Assembly (NCBI RefSeq): GCF_019711515.1
Contig: NZ_JAIGNO010000006.1
Span: 62,001-126,000 of the forward strand
DNA length: 64,000 bases
DNA from: Qipengyuania qiaonensis
GTDB lineage: Bacteria; Pseudomonadota; Alphaproteobacteria; Sphingomonadales; Sphingomonadaceae
Reading direction: 5' to 3'
Part shown: positions 31,870-40,318 of the stretch, piece by piece
Position numbering within the stretch: the first letter of the stretch is position 1
Layout: every line of letters starts with the position of its first letter
Translations under genes and position numbers: made by a program
The notes under the pieces: model-generated
Database searches by the model: none
What the model was told of the DNA's origin: nothing
What the model saw: the letters and a program-made list of their open reading frames with translations, nothing else

Positions 31870-34623
31870 ATGGTCGTTTCGGTGACTCAGCCCCTCCCCC
31901 TTCCCGCCCTCCATGCCAGCCATGCAGGCACATGGTTGCGCGATGCCAACGGGGGTACGCGCGGATGTTCGAAGGGCGAAGCGGTGATGGCCGCCGCCGA
32001 CACGCCGCAACTGCTGATGAACGCACCGCTGGTCGCCAGCCGGCTCGGCTATCCCGACCTTTCGGGGCTCGATTTGCTGGAACTGTTCGCGTTCGTCCAT
32101 CCGGCGAGGTTCTGCGTGCCGACACCCAAGGGGCTGGCACATGCGCTCTCGCTGGACGAGCCGGCGGACGATGCCGCTGTGCCGTTGCTGCTTCAGCAGG
32201 CAGCGGGCGCGCTCGTTGCAACATGCGAAAGCGCCGACTGGGCCGAACGCGAAGGCGCATGGTCCGCGCTGCAATCGCTTGCGCGGTTGCGTTGGCCATG
32301 GGCGGGCGTGCTTGCGCCGCATATCGCGAGGCCGGACCGGGCCGAGAAATGGCTCTTTAGCCGCCTGCCCGAATGGGAGGAGACGCCCGATCGCCCGCAA
32401 GCCGCGCAAGTTTCGATCGAAGAGCCCGAGATCGAGGCGCAGCTCGATCGACTGACCGGCGAAGGGGCAGAGCGCCGCGAGGGGCAGCGATCCTTTTCCA
32501 GGGGTGCCGGGCACGTCTTCGGCCCGCGCGATCGCCACAAACGCCCGCATGTCCTGCTGGCGCAGGCAGGCACCGGGATCGGCAAGACGCTGGGCTATCT
32601 CGCCCCGGCCTCGCTGTGGGCCGAACGTTCGGGCGGAACGGTCTGGGTCTCAACCTACACGAAGAACCTTCAGCGCCAGTTGCGACGGGAGAGCAACCGC
32701 GCCTGGCCCGCGACCCGTGCCGACGGTTCGCCGCCGGTCGTCGTGCGGAAGGGGCGCGAGAATTACCTCTGCTTGCTCAATCTGGAGGATGCGCTGCAGG
32801 GCGGATTTGCCGGCCGGCCGGCGATCCTGGCGCAGTTGGTCGCGCGGTGGGCGGCCTATACGCAGGATGGCGACATGGTTGGCGGGGATCTGCCCGGCTG
32901 GCTCGGCACACTGTTCCGCAAGCGCGGGATTGCCGCGCTGACCGATCAGCGGGGCGAATGCATCTATGCCGGGTGCCCGCACTACCGGAAATGCTTCATC
33001 GAACGGAGCGCGCGGAACGCCGCGCAGGCCGATCTCGTCATCGCCAATCATACGCTGGTCATGGTCAATGCCGCGCGCGGGCGCGATGTCGCCGGTCGAC
33101 CTACACGAATCGTTTTCGACGAGGGGCACCATGTCTTCGACGCCGCCGACAGCACCTTTTCCGCTGCGCTGACCGGGCAGGAGACGATCGAATTACGGCG
33201 CTGGATCATCGGCCCCGAAAAGAACAGCCGCGGGCGTCGCCGGGGCCTGTCCGCCCGCCTCGCCGATGTCGCCAGCTATGACGACGCGGGTGGAAAAGCA
33301 GTGGAAGCCGCAGTCGCGGCCGCGCACAACCTCCCCTCCGATGGCTGGCTGGGACGATTGGCCGAGGCAGCGCCGATCGGTCCGCTCGAAGAACTGCTCG
33401 CCGCGGTCCGCACGACCACCTTCGCCCGCGACGAGAGCGGGCTGGAGGCGGGTTATGGGATCGAGACCGAATGCGCCCAGCTTCCCGGCGAACTGGTTGA
33501 GGCAGCGGGCACGGCGGCGCAGGCGCTCGCCGCGATCCGCACCCCCCTGCTCAAGCTGGCGGGGCGACTGGAGGCGATCATGGAAGATGCGCCCGACTGG
33601 CTCGACGGTCAGGGCCGCGCGCGGATCGAAGGCGCGCGCCATTCGCTGGCCTGGCGGATCGACCTGATCGCCGCATGGGAGGCGCTGCTTTCGCGCCTCG
33701 GCGGACCGGCCGATCCCGAATTCGTCGACTGGCTGCAAGTCGACCGCAACGATGCGCGCGAATTCGACGTGGGTCTCTATCGCCACTGGCTCGACCCGAT
33801 GAAGCCCTTTGCCAGGGTCGTCCTCGAACCCGCGCATGGCGTAATGCTGACCAGTGCCACCCTCACCGATCGCGACGAGACCGGGCCGGACTGGCCACAT
33901 GCCATCGCCAAGAGCGGCGCGCCGCATCTCGACCTCGCGCCCAGGACGGTGCAGGCCGATAGCCCCTTCGATTACGCCGCCCGCGCCGAAGTGCTGATCG
34001 TCACCGATATCCGCAAAGGCGATATTCCTGCGCTGGCGGGTGCCTATGCGCGGCTGATCGAGGCGAGCGATGGCGGCGTACTCGGCCTGTTCACCGCGAT
34101 CCGCCGGATGCGTGCGGTCTATGGCCGCATCGCGGACCGGCTCGCCCGTACCGGCCTGCCGCTCTATGCCCAGCATGTCGATCCGATCGACACCGGCACG
34201 CTGACCGACATCTTCCGCGACGATCCCCGCGCCAGCCTGCTCGGCACCGATGCCCTGCGCGACGGGGTCGACGTGCCGGGCCGGTCGCTGCGCTGCGTGG
34301 TGATGGAAAGCGTCCCCTGGCCGCGCCCCACCATCCTGCACCGCGCCCGACGCGCCGCCGCGGCCGAGCAGGAAGGCGGCGCGCAGCGATACGACGATCG
34401 CATCATCCGCGCACGACTGGCACAGGCCTTCGGGCGGCTGATCCGCACGCGGGAGGATTCGGGCCATTTCGTCGTCCTGTCGCCCGCCTTCCCTACCCGC
34501 CTGCTATCGGCATTCCCGGAAGGCACTCCCGTCACGAGGCTGACACTCGAAGAGGCTTTACAGCGCGTGGCCAAGGGTGTTGTTAGTCCGGAAACCTCGC
34601 CAGCGGAGACCCAGCCCCAGTGA
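31870..34623 (+). CDS. DinG/XPD-like ATP-dependent DNA helicase
   Basis: This encodes 917 residues. Walker A QAGTGIGKT is at about residue 232 and the DEAH-type box FDEGHHVFDAAD at about 416. Between them a cysteine set (NYLCLLN, ECIYAGCPHYRKC) can hold an iron-sulfur cluster as in DinG/XPD. C-terminal helicase motifs include LLGTDALRDGVDVPGRSLR and QAFGRLIRTREDSG. It is expected to unwind DNA 5' to 3' in repair. The first 100 residues are not conserved helicase sequence. A later start cannot be excluded. Confidence 0.9.
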   Translation: MVVSVTQPLPLPALHASHAGTWLRDANGGTRGCSKGEAVMAAADTPQLLMNAPLVASRLGYPDLSGLDLLELFAFVHPARFCVPTPKGLAHALSLDEPADDAAVPLLLQQAAGALVATCESADWAEREGAWSALQSLARLRWPWAGVLAPHIARPDRAEKWLFSRLPEWEETPDRPQAAQVSIEEPEIEAQLDRLTGEGAERREGQRSFSRGAGHVFGPRDRHKRPHVLLAQAGTGIGKTLGYLAPASLWAERSGGTVWVSTYTKNLQRQLRRESNRAWPATRADGSPPVVVRKGRENYLCLLNLEDALQGGFAGRPAILAQLVARWAAYTQDGDMVGGDLPGWLGTLFRKRGIAALTDQRGECIYAGCPHYRKCFIERSARNAAQADLVIANHTLVMVNAARGRDVAGRPTRIVFDEGHHVFDAADSTFSAALTGQETIELRRWIIGPEKNSRGRRRGLSARLADVASYDDAGGKAVEAAVAAAHNLPSDGWLGRLAEAAPIGPLEELLAAVRTTTFARDESGLEAGYGIETECAQLPGELVEAAGTAAQALAAIRTPLLKLAGRLEAIMEDAPDWLDGQGRARIEGARHSLAWRIDLIAAWEALLSRLGGPADPEFVDWLQVDRNDAREFDVGLYRHWLDPMKPFARVVLEPAHGVMLTSATLTDRDETGPDWPHAIAKSGAPHLDLAPRTVQADSPFDYAARAEVLIVTDIRKGDIPALAGAYARLIEASDGGVLGLFTAIRRMRAVYGRIADRLARTGLPLYAQHVDPIDTGTLTDIFRDDPRASLLGTDALRDGVDVPGRSLRCVVMESVPWPRPTILHRARRAAAAEQEGGAQRYDDRIIRARLAQAFGRLIRTREDSGHFVVLSPAFPTRLLSAFPEGTPVTRLTLEEALQRVAKGVVSPETSPAETQPQ

Positions 34624-34633
34624 TTACGCGCGC

Positions 34634-35161
34634 ATGAAGATCCTCGGCCTGTTGCGTCACGCCAAATCCGACTGGGGGCAGAGGGACAAGCGCGATTTCG
34701 ACCGCGGGCTGAATGCGCGCGGTCGCAAGGGCGCGAAAATTATCGGCGACCACATCCGCGAACATGGCATCGCATGGGACCGCGTTGTCGCGAGCACTGC
34801 CGAACGCGTCAGGCTGACCCTGTCCGAAGGCCTGCCCGAACTCGATGTGCAATGGGACGAGCGGCTCTACCTCGCCGGAACCGACACCATCATGGAAGTC
34901 GTGCGCGAGTTGGGCGGCGATGCCGACACCCTGCTGCTGTCGGGCCACAATCCGGGCTTCGGCGACATGCTGTTCGATCTGGTCGCCCCCAAGAACGAGA
35001 ACGCGCTGTACGACGAGGCAAAGGTCAAATTCCCGACCGCCGCCTTCGCCGTGTTCGAACTCGACATCGAAGACTGGAGCGACCTGCGCGACGGCTGCGG
35101 CACACTGGTCCATTTCGCTAGGCCGAGGGATTTCGATGCGGAGCTGGGGCCGGAGTATTGA
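34634..35161 (+). CDS. sixA: Histidine phosphatase family protein, SixA-like
   Basis: This encodes 175 residues. ILGLLRHAKSDWG carries the Arg-His catalytic motif at the N-terminus, and LLLSGHNPGFGDML the second His. The size and motifs fit SixA, which removes phosphate from histidine phosphotransfer proteins; small-molecule phosphatases share the fold. ATG 34634 is chosen to start at MKILGLLRH, 10 bp after the helicase stop, so co-transcription is likely. Confidence 0.85.
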   Translation: MKILGLLRHAKSDWGQRDKRDFDRGLNARGRKGAKIIGDHIREHGIAWDRVVASTAERVRLTLSEGLPELDVQWDERLYLAGTDTIMEVVRELGGDADTLLLSGHNPGFGDMLFDLVAPKNENALYDEAKVKFPTAAFAVFELDIEDWSDLRDGCGTLVHFARPRDFDAELGPEY

Positions 35162-35308
35162 AACTGCCCGTCCTGGGCGGGGACGGCCACTTACATGATT
35201 CTGACTGTATTTGGGGTGGGTTGCGGAAAAGCCGCCATCGAACATGTAATTGCCAAAGCTGCCGTTTCAGATATTCGGTTAGGATGCGCTTTTCTTGGAG
35301 ATGATTAG

Positions 35309-36697
35309 ATGGAAGCGGGCAAACGTCTGATCTGCCTCGCAGCTATTGTGCTACTTCCGCTTTCTGTCGCTCTGGCAAGTTGCGTCGCGCCTATTGGCGA
35401 GCAAAACCAGTCGAAGCCGCTGACATTGGAACTGACCCGTTTGCCCGATCAGCAGATTGCTGCCGCCTATCGAATTGCGGAGCCGATCCAAGCACTACAC
35501 TTCCCGAGTGAATTGGGTGGGTATCGCGTCGAATCATGGCGTCCAAAGGGCGATGACTTAAGGTGGGTCATTGAGGGCGACGGCGAGCGGGTCGAGCGAG
35601 TGGACGGACGACCCTTTGAGGCTGTCACTTTCATTATTCCAATCGATTATCGTGAATTACCCAAGAGCTATGCGCCGTTCTCGCCCTTCAGCGAAGGCAG
35701 CACCCTAATTCATTCTGGGCAGTTTCAGGCTTGCTTGGCGGCGCCATGCGAGGACCCGGTACCCCTGCCAATCGCCATTGAGGCTAAGGGCGCGACCATT
35801 GGTTTAGAAGGGCGCCGAACGTTAATTCGCGACCAGTTTGTCAGCCAAGATGATGGAACGAACATCTTCGTGGGTACACTCGAGCCGGTTGAGGCCGATG
35901 GCTTCGTAGCGGTGATCGATCCGGGACTGCCGCCCGATCTGCGCCGAAATCTGGATCGATCTCTTCCGCAGGCAATGGAGTATTTCGCTTCTGTCTATGG
36001 GTTTCTCTCCTTCACGCCAGAACTCTACGTATCGATCGACGATGAGCCAGAGAAGCATGGAAAGATCTCAACACAAGGCGGCACTTTGCCGAACCAGGTC
36101 TTCATGCATTTCGACGGCGAGAACGCGCGCGAACGGCTTGCTACGGAAGACCCATTGTGGCTGGAATGGTTCTTCGCACACGAGGCGGCCCATTTGTTTC
36201 AGCAGGACAAGGCGGGCGGTAAAGCTGGTGACGATGTCGCGGCGTGGATACATGAGGGCGGAGCAGACGCGATGGCGGCACTGGCAATGAAGCGGCGCGG
36301 CATGACAGAGCGATCCTATGCACAAAAACGACTAGAGGAAGCTCAAACGGCTTGCGCGCTGGGCCTCGCGACCTCTCCGCTGAACAAGGCTACAGCGGAA
36401 GGAAAGTTCGATCTTCATTACCAATGCGGACTCGTAATTTGGCTCGCTCTTGATCACGACCTACGGCGCAATGGAGATGCTGATGCCGGATTACATGATC
36501 TGAATCGCGCTTTCTTTACGGCAGTGCGTAACGGACAACCGTGGAACGAACCGATCTTTCTTCAAACGGCAGGCCAAGAAGGCGTTTCGCAATGGCTGCT
36601 GACACATATAACTCGCCTCAACGACGTGAGATATGCAACTAGCGCTGTTGCAGAATTGGGCCAGCTCGCGAAGATGAGTTTGCTATCCGACGAATGA
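35309..36697 (+). CDS. Putative lipoprotein zinc metallopeptidase (HExxH), AT-rich gene
   Basis: This encodes 462 residues. The lipoprotein signal peptide ends at VALASC. An HExxH motif is present in FFAHEAAHLFQQD, with a Glu about 25 residues later (WIHEGGADAMAAL), giving a gluzincin-like HExxH...E set. The N-terminal 200 residues are strand-rich (LTLELTRLPDQQIAAAYRI) and resemble the beta domain preceding the catalytic domain in M1/M61-type peptidases. It is likely tethered to the outer membrane facing the periplasm. The gene is visibly more AT-rich than its neighbours and uses codons such as TTA and ATA, which suggests acquisition. The substrate is unknown. Confidence 0.72.
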   Translation: MEAGKRLICLAAIVLLPLSVALASCVAPIGEQNQSKPLTLELTRLPDQQIAAAYRIAEPIQALHFPSELGGYRVESWRPKGDDLRWVIEGDGERVERVDGRPFEAVTFIIPIDYRELPKSYAPFSPFSEGSTLIHSGQFQACLAAPCEDPVPLPIAIEAKGATIGLEGRRTLIRDQFVSQDDGTNIFVGTLEPVEADGFVAVIDPGLPPDLRRNLDRSLPQAMEYFASVYGFLSFTPELYVSIDDEPEKHGKISTQGGTLPNQVFMHFDGENARERLATEDPLWLEWFFAHEAAHLFQQDKAGGKAGDDVAAWIHEGGADAMAALAMKRRGMTERSYAQKRLEEAQTACALGLATSPLNKATAEGKFDLHYQCGLVIWLALDHDLRRNGDADAGLHDLNRAFFTAVRNGQPWNEPIFLQTAGQEGVSQWLLTHITRLNDVRYATSAVAELGQLAKMSLLSDE

Positions 36698-36765
36698 CTG
36701 GTTTTGGGAGTTCACCAGCGGCCATTGAACGACCGAGATTAAGGTCGCAAACAGACACCTCAACA

Positions 36766-37203
36766 CTAACGCAAAACCCGCGGCCCCGCTCCGCCCTCGG
36801 CGGCAATATCCTCGGGATTGTAGAGCTTGCAGGTCTTCAGGCTCAGGCAGCCGCAGCCGATGCAGCCGTCGAGATTGTCGCGTAGCGACTGGAGCTGGGC
36901 GATCCGCCGGTCGAGGCTCTCGCGGATCGCCTCGCTGATCTTCCACCAGTCGAAGCTCGACGGCGTGCGGCCCTGCGGCAGGCTGCGCAGGTGGTCGCCG
37001 ATTTCCTCGAGCGACAGGCCGAGTTTCTGAACGATAAGGATGAAGCTCAACCGCCGGATGTCGCTGCGCAGGAAGCGACGCTGATTTCCGCCCGTGCGAT
37101 GGGACTGAAGCAGCCCCTTGTCTTCGTAAAAGCGGATCGCCGAGGTGGAGAGGCCGGTGCGGCGCGCGAGGTCGCCGATGCTCAGGAGGTCGTTCGGATT
37201 CAT
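36766..37203 (-). CDS. soxR: Redox-sensitive transcriptional activator SoxR
   Basis: This encodes 145 residues. It has a MerR-type winged helix (LSIGDLARRTGLSTSAIRFY), a dimerisation helix, and the [2Fe-2S] ligands CIGCGCLSLKTC (Cys-x2-Cys-x-Cys-x5-Cys), which are diagnostic for SoxR. Oxidation of the cluster by redox-cycling compounds turns on its target promoter. It is divergent from a VOC-family gene whose promoter holds a sox-box-like dyad (37235-37252). There is no soxS here, as is usual outside enterobacteria. Confidence 0.95.
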   Translation of the reverse strand: MNPNDLLSIGDLARRTGLSTSAIRFYEDKGLLQSHRTGGNQRRFLRSDIRRLSFILIVQKLGLSLEEIGDHLRSLPQGRTPSSFDWWKISEAIRESLDRRIAQLQSLRDNLDGCIGCGCLSLKTCKLYNPEDIAAEGGAGPRVLR

Positions 37204-37230
37204 CGATTTCTCTGATAGGGCATTTGAATC

Positions 37231-37261
37231 TTGACCTCAAGTGAAGTTGAAGTTGCATAGC
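37231..37261 (+). promoter_or_regulatory. SoxR-type promoter of the VOC gene
   Basis: TTGACC (37231-37236) and CATAGC (37256-37261) are 19 bp apart, the over-long spacing typical of MerR-family targets. CCTCAAGTGAAGTTGAAG lies between them and resembles the E. coli sox box, especially in its left half. Confidence 0.7.
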
Positions 37262-37330
37262 AAAAAGCATCGCAACTGCGAATGCCTGGACCGTTCCATC
37301 TCCAGGCATCCGTCAACAGGAGATGCACAT

Positions 37331-37702
37331 ATGCCTATCGGACGCCTCGAGCACGCCAATTTATCGGTCACGGATCCCGAGCGGAGCGCCGCGCTGCTGA
37401 AGGATCTTCTCGGCTGGAAGGAGCGCTGGCGCGGCGAATCCATGATGGGCGGCCGGTCGGTCCATGTCGGGGAGGCGCACGACTACATCGCGCTCTACAC
37501 CGGCGACCATGTGAAGGGCGAATACGCCAAGGGTAATCCGCTGAATCACGTGGCCTTTACCGTCGACGACCTCGACGCGGCGGAGAAAGTCGTCGCATTT
37601 CACGGCCTGAAACCCTTCGGTCACGACGATTACGAACCCGGCCGCAGATTCTATTTCTTCGACTGGGACGGAATCGAATTCGAGGTGGTCAGCTATGAAT
37701 GA
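37331..37702 (+). CDS. VOC-family protein (glyoxalase/bleomycin-resistance fold)
   Basis: This encodes 123 residues forming one vicinal-oxygen-chelate unit: RLEHANLSVTDPERSAALL, NPLNHVAFTVDDLDAAEKV, and a C-terminal FYFFDWDGIEFEVVSYE with metal-ligand His and Glu positions. The ATG at 37331 has AGGAGA eight bases upstream. Because its promoter carries a sox box, it probably detoxifies or sequesters a redox-active or electrophilic compound. The substrate is unknown. Confidence 0.88.
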   Translation: MPIGRLEHANLSVTDPERSAALLKDLLGWKERWRGESMMGGRSVHVGEAHDYIALYTGDHVKGEYAKGNPLNHVAFTVDDLDAAEKVVAFHGLKPFGHDDYEPGRRFYFFDWDGIEFEVVSYE

Positions 37703-37719
37703 GCCGATGCCCGAAGAAC

Positions 37720-38043
37720 CTATGTTCGCGCCGCATGCACTCCGCCTGAGGCGCCATGAAACCCGGCCATTGCGGCCAGCGGAACTTCCTCGAACCGGCC
37801 CAGCCAGCGGCGCGCCATTTTCGCCAGTGGCATCGGGTTGAGATAGTGCCGCTTGCAGCGCCCGTCGCGCTCCGAAGCGACCAGTTCGGCCGCTTCGAGC
37901 ACGGCGAGGTGCTTGGCCACCGCCTGCCGCGTCATCGGCAGGTCCTCCGCGAGGTCGGACAGGGTCAGCCCGCCCTCCTCGCTCAGCCGGTCCAGCAGGA
38001 GCCGGCGTGTGGGGTCCGAAAGAGCGGCGAAGGTATCCGTCAT
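37720..38043 (-). CDS. ArsR-family helix-turn-helix regulator
   Basis: This encodes 107 residues: FAALSDPTRRLLLDRLSEE, then the recognition helix MTRQAVAKHLAVLEAAELV and wing SERDGRCKRHYLNP. No paired metal-binding cysteines are seen, so it belongs to the non-metal ArsR branch often linked to SRPBCC or VOC proteins. It converges on the VOC gene with 17 bp between the stops. Its target is unknown. Confidence 0.9.
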   Translation of the reverse strand: MTDTFAALSDPTRRLLLDRLSEEGGLTLSDLAEDLPMTRQAVAKHLAVLEAAELVASERDGRCKRHYLNPMPLAKMARRWLGRFEEVPLAAMAGFHGASGGVHAART

Positions 38044-38111
38044 GGCGACGAGGTTAAGAAGGCGTTGCCGAGTCGCTCAATTCACGTCTGGAAGTTGTCC
38101 ACGACGGGGAT

Positions 38112-38564
38112 TCAACCAGGCAGCGTCCCCGTCTGCCTCAATGCTTCACCCAAAGCAATCCCAGCGCTGGTGGCGAGATTGAGCGATCGCACCTCCGCCC
38201 GCATCGGCAGGCGCACGCTCGCATCCACCGCGGCGCGAACCGCATCGGTCACGCCGGCGCTTTCCTTGCCGAACAACAGCACGTCGTCGGGCCGATAGGC
38301 GAAATCGTAGGAGGATTGCGTCGCCCGCGTTGTGAACAGCACGATCCGCATATCCTTGCGCGCTTCGCGAAAGACGTCGAAATTCGCGTACCGAACGATC
38401 TCGACATGATCGATATAGTCCATGGCGGCGCGGCGCACGCGCCTGTCGTCCCACGGGAAACCCAGCGGCTCGATCAGGTCGATCCCCGCCCCCATGCAGG
38501 CGCCGAGACGCATGACATTGCCGACATTTCCCGCAATTTCGGGCTCGAACAGCGCAATCCGCAT
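38112..38564 (-). CDS. trmL: tRNA (cytidine(34)-2'-O)-methyltransferase
   Basis: This encodes 150 residues of a SPOUT methyltransferase: MRIALFEPEIAGNVGNVMRL, LLFGKESAGV and the knotted SAM site MRAEVRSLNLATSAGIALGE. TrmL methylates the wobble ribose of tRNA-Leu isoacceptors. Its start lies three bases after the ubiA stop, so ubiA-trmL form an operon. Confidence 0.94.
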   Translation of the reverse strand: MRIALFEPEIAGNVGNVMRLGACMGAGIDLIEPLGFPWDDRRVRRAAMDYIDHVEIVRYANFDVFREARKDMRIVLFTTRATQSSYDFAYRPDDVLLFGKESAGVTDAVRAAVDASVRLPMRAEVRSLNLATSAGIALGEALRQTGTLPG

Positions 38565-38567
38565 GAA

Positions 38568-39482
38568 TCAGGCGTTGCCCACGACGAAGCACGCAGCCGC
38601 GACCAGCGCACCGGTCCAGCGATTGGCGCGAAAGCGGTCGAGCGGGTTGGCCGGGTCGTCGCCATCGAGCGTCGCTACCTGCCATAAAAGGTGCCCGGCT
38701 GCGGGAAGAAGCGCCAGCAGCGCGACCCAATCGGCACGGTAGAGCCAGAACGCCAGCGCCCACAGCCCCACGGCTGCGGTATAGAACAGCGCCACGCCCG
38801 CCTGCACATGCCCGCCGAGCCGCAATGCGGATGAGCGTATGCCGACCAGCGCATCGTCCTCGCGATCCTGCATCGCATAGATTGTGTCATAACCGATGAC
38901 CCACAGCGCGGCACCGGCATACATGGCGGCCAGCGCGTCCCAATTGTCGGCGCGAAGCTCGGTCCAGCCGACCAGCAGGCCCCAGGTGAAGACCATGCCG
39001 AGCCATGCCTGCGGCCACCAGGTGATGCGCTTCATGAAGGGATAGGCCGCAACCAGCACGATGCTGCCAAGCGCCACGCCCTGCGCCAGAGGGCGCAATT
39101 GCCACAGCACCAACAGACCGACAGCACACAGCGCGAACAGCCAGCCCCAGGCGAGTTTCTTCGAAATCCGTCCGCTCGCCACGGGCCGGATGGCCGTGCG
39201 GACGACCTTGCGGTCGAGATCGGCATCGACGATATCGTTATAGACGCAGCCGGCCCCGCGCATCGCAATGCTGCCAAGCAGCAGCCATGCGACCAGTTCG
39301 ACCTGCCATCCGGCGCCGGTCAGCCAGACGCCCCAGGCGCAAGGCCAGAACAGCAGCCACCAGCCGATCGGTCGATCGAAGCGCGCCAACTGAGCCAAGT
39401 CGCGCGGCACCTGCGGCAAACGCGCGACAAGGCCGCGATGCTCGCTGTCTGGCACGATCTCTGGCGTGGCGGTATCGCTCAT
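38568..39482 (-). CDS. ubiA: 4-hydroxybenzoate octaprenyltransferase
   Basis: This encodes 304 residues and is a polytopic membrane prenyltransferase. The two aspartate-rich motifs are YNDIVDADLDRKV and AMQDREDDALVG; the phrase RFDRPIGWWLLFWPCAWG is characteristic of UbiA. It attaches the polyprenyl chain to 4-hydroxybenzoate in ubiquinone synthesis. The ATG at 39482 (MSDTATPEIV) is chosen; the longer open frame overlaps the divergent rsmE gene. The two starts are 39 bp apart. Confidence 0.95.
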   Translation of the reverse strand: MSDTATPEIVPDSEHRGLVARLPQVPRDLAQLARFDRPIGWWLLFWPCAWGVWLTGAGWQVELVAWLLLGSIAMRGAGCVYNDIVDADLDRKVVRTAIRPVASGRISKKLAWGWLFALCAVGLLVLWQLRPLAQGVALGSIVLVAAYPFMKRITWWPQAWLGMVFTWGLLVGWTELRADNWDALAAMYAGAALWVIGYDTIYAMQDREDDALVGIRSSALRLGGHVQAGVALFYTAAVGLWALAFWLYRADWVALLALLPAAGHLLWQVATLDGDDPANPLDRFRANRWTGALVAAACFVVGNA

Positions 39483-39521
39483 CGCTTGCTCCCTAACCGC
39501 AGGCGTGCCACCTGCAAAGCC

Positions 39522-40277
39522 ATGCCTGCAACGCCCGCCTGGCCGCCCAAATCCGCACCTCGCCTGTTCATCGAGCAAGAACTGGTGTCGGGCCAGCCCG
39601 TGCAGGTGGAAGGAAATCGGGTGCACTATCTCGTCAAGGTCATGCGTATTTCGCCCGGAGACACGGTAATCCTGTGCGACGACATCACCGGCGAATGGGC
39701 GACCGAAGCGATCGAGGTGGGCAAACGCCATGTCCTGCTCCAACCGCAGCAGCATCTGCGCCCGCGCGAGCCGGTGCCCGATTTCTGGCTGTGCCCTGCC
39801 CTGCTCAAGAAGGACCGGTTCGACCTGGTTCTGGAAAAGGCGACCGAGTTGGGCGTGGCGCGCATTGCGCCGGTGATCACGCGCCGCTGCGTCGCGGACA
39901 AACTCAATGCCGATCGCGCAGACACTATCGTCACCGAGGCGGCCGAACAGTGCGCACGCACGGCTCTACCGGAAATCGCGCCGGTGGTTAAACTCGAGGC
40001 GATGCTAAGGGACTGGCCGCAGGAACGGCACCTGTTCTTCGCCGACGAGGAAGGCGGCGAGCCTGCCGCCGACGCCTTCTGCTACGCCGAAGGCCCTGCA
40101 GCGCTGCTGATCGGCCCGGAAGGCGGTTTCGACGACGCCGAACGCGCCGCGATCCGCGCCCATCCAGCCTCGGTCGCGATCAGCCTCGGCCCGCGTATCC
40201 TGCGCGGCGAAACGGCCGCGATAGCCGGAATCGCCGTCTGGATGGCCGAGGCAGGCGACTGGATCGGCGAAGAATAA
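39522..40277 (+). CDS. rsmE: 16S rRNA (uracil(1498)-N3)-methyltransferase
   Basis: This encodes 251 residues. It has an N-terminal PUA-like domain (RLFIEQELVSGQPVQV) and a C-terminal SPOUT domain with LLIGPEGGFDDAER and SLGPRILRGETAAIAG, the SAM-binding knot of RsmE. The start at MPATPAWPPKS avoids overlap with ubiA. gshA follows 41 bp downstream on the same strand. Confidence 0.95.
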   Translation: MPATPAWPPKSAPRLFIEQELVSGQPVQVEGNRVHYLVKVMRISPGDTVILCDDITGEWATEAIEVGKRHVLLQPQQHLRPREPVPDFWLCPALLKKDRFDLVLEKATELGVARIAPVITRRCVADKLNADRADTIVTEAAEQCARTALPEIAPVVKLEAMLRDWPQERHLFFADEEGGEPAADAFCYAEGPAALLIGPEGGFDDAERAAIRAHPASVAISLGPRILRGETAAIAGIAVWMAEAGDWIGEE

Positions 40278-40318
40278 TTTCCTTTCCACGCAAGGTTCGG
40301 TTTCCTATCGCAACCAGC

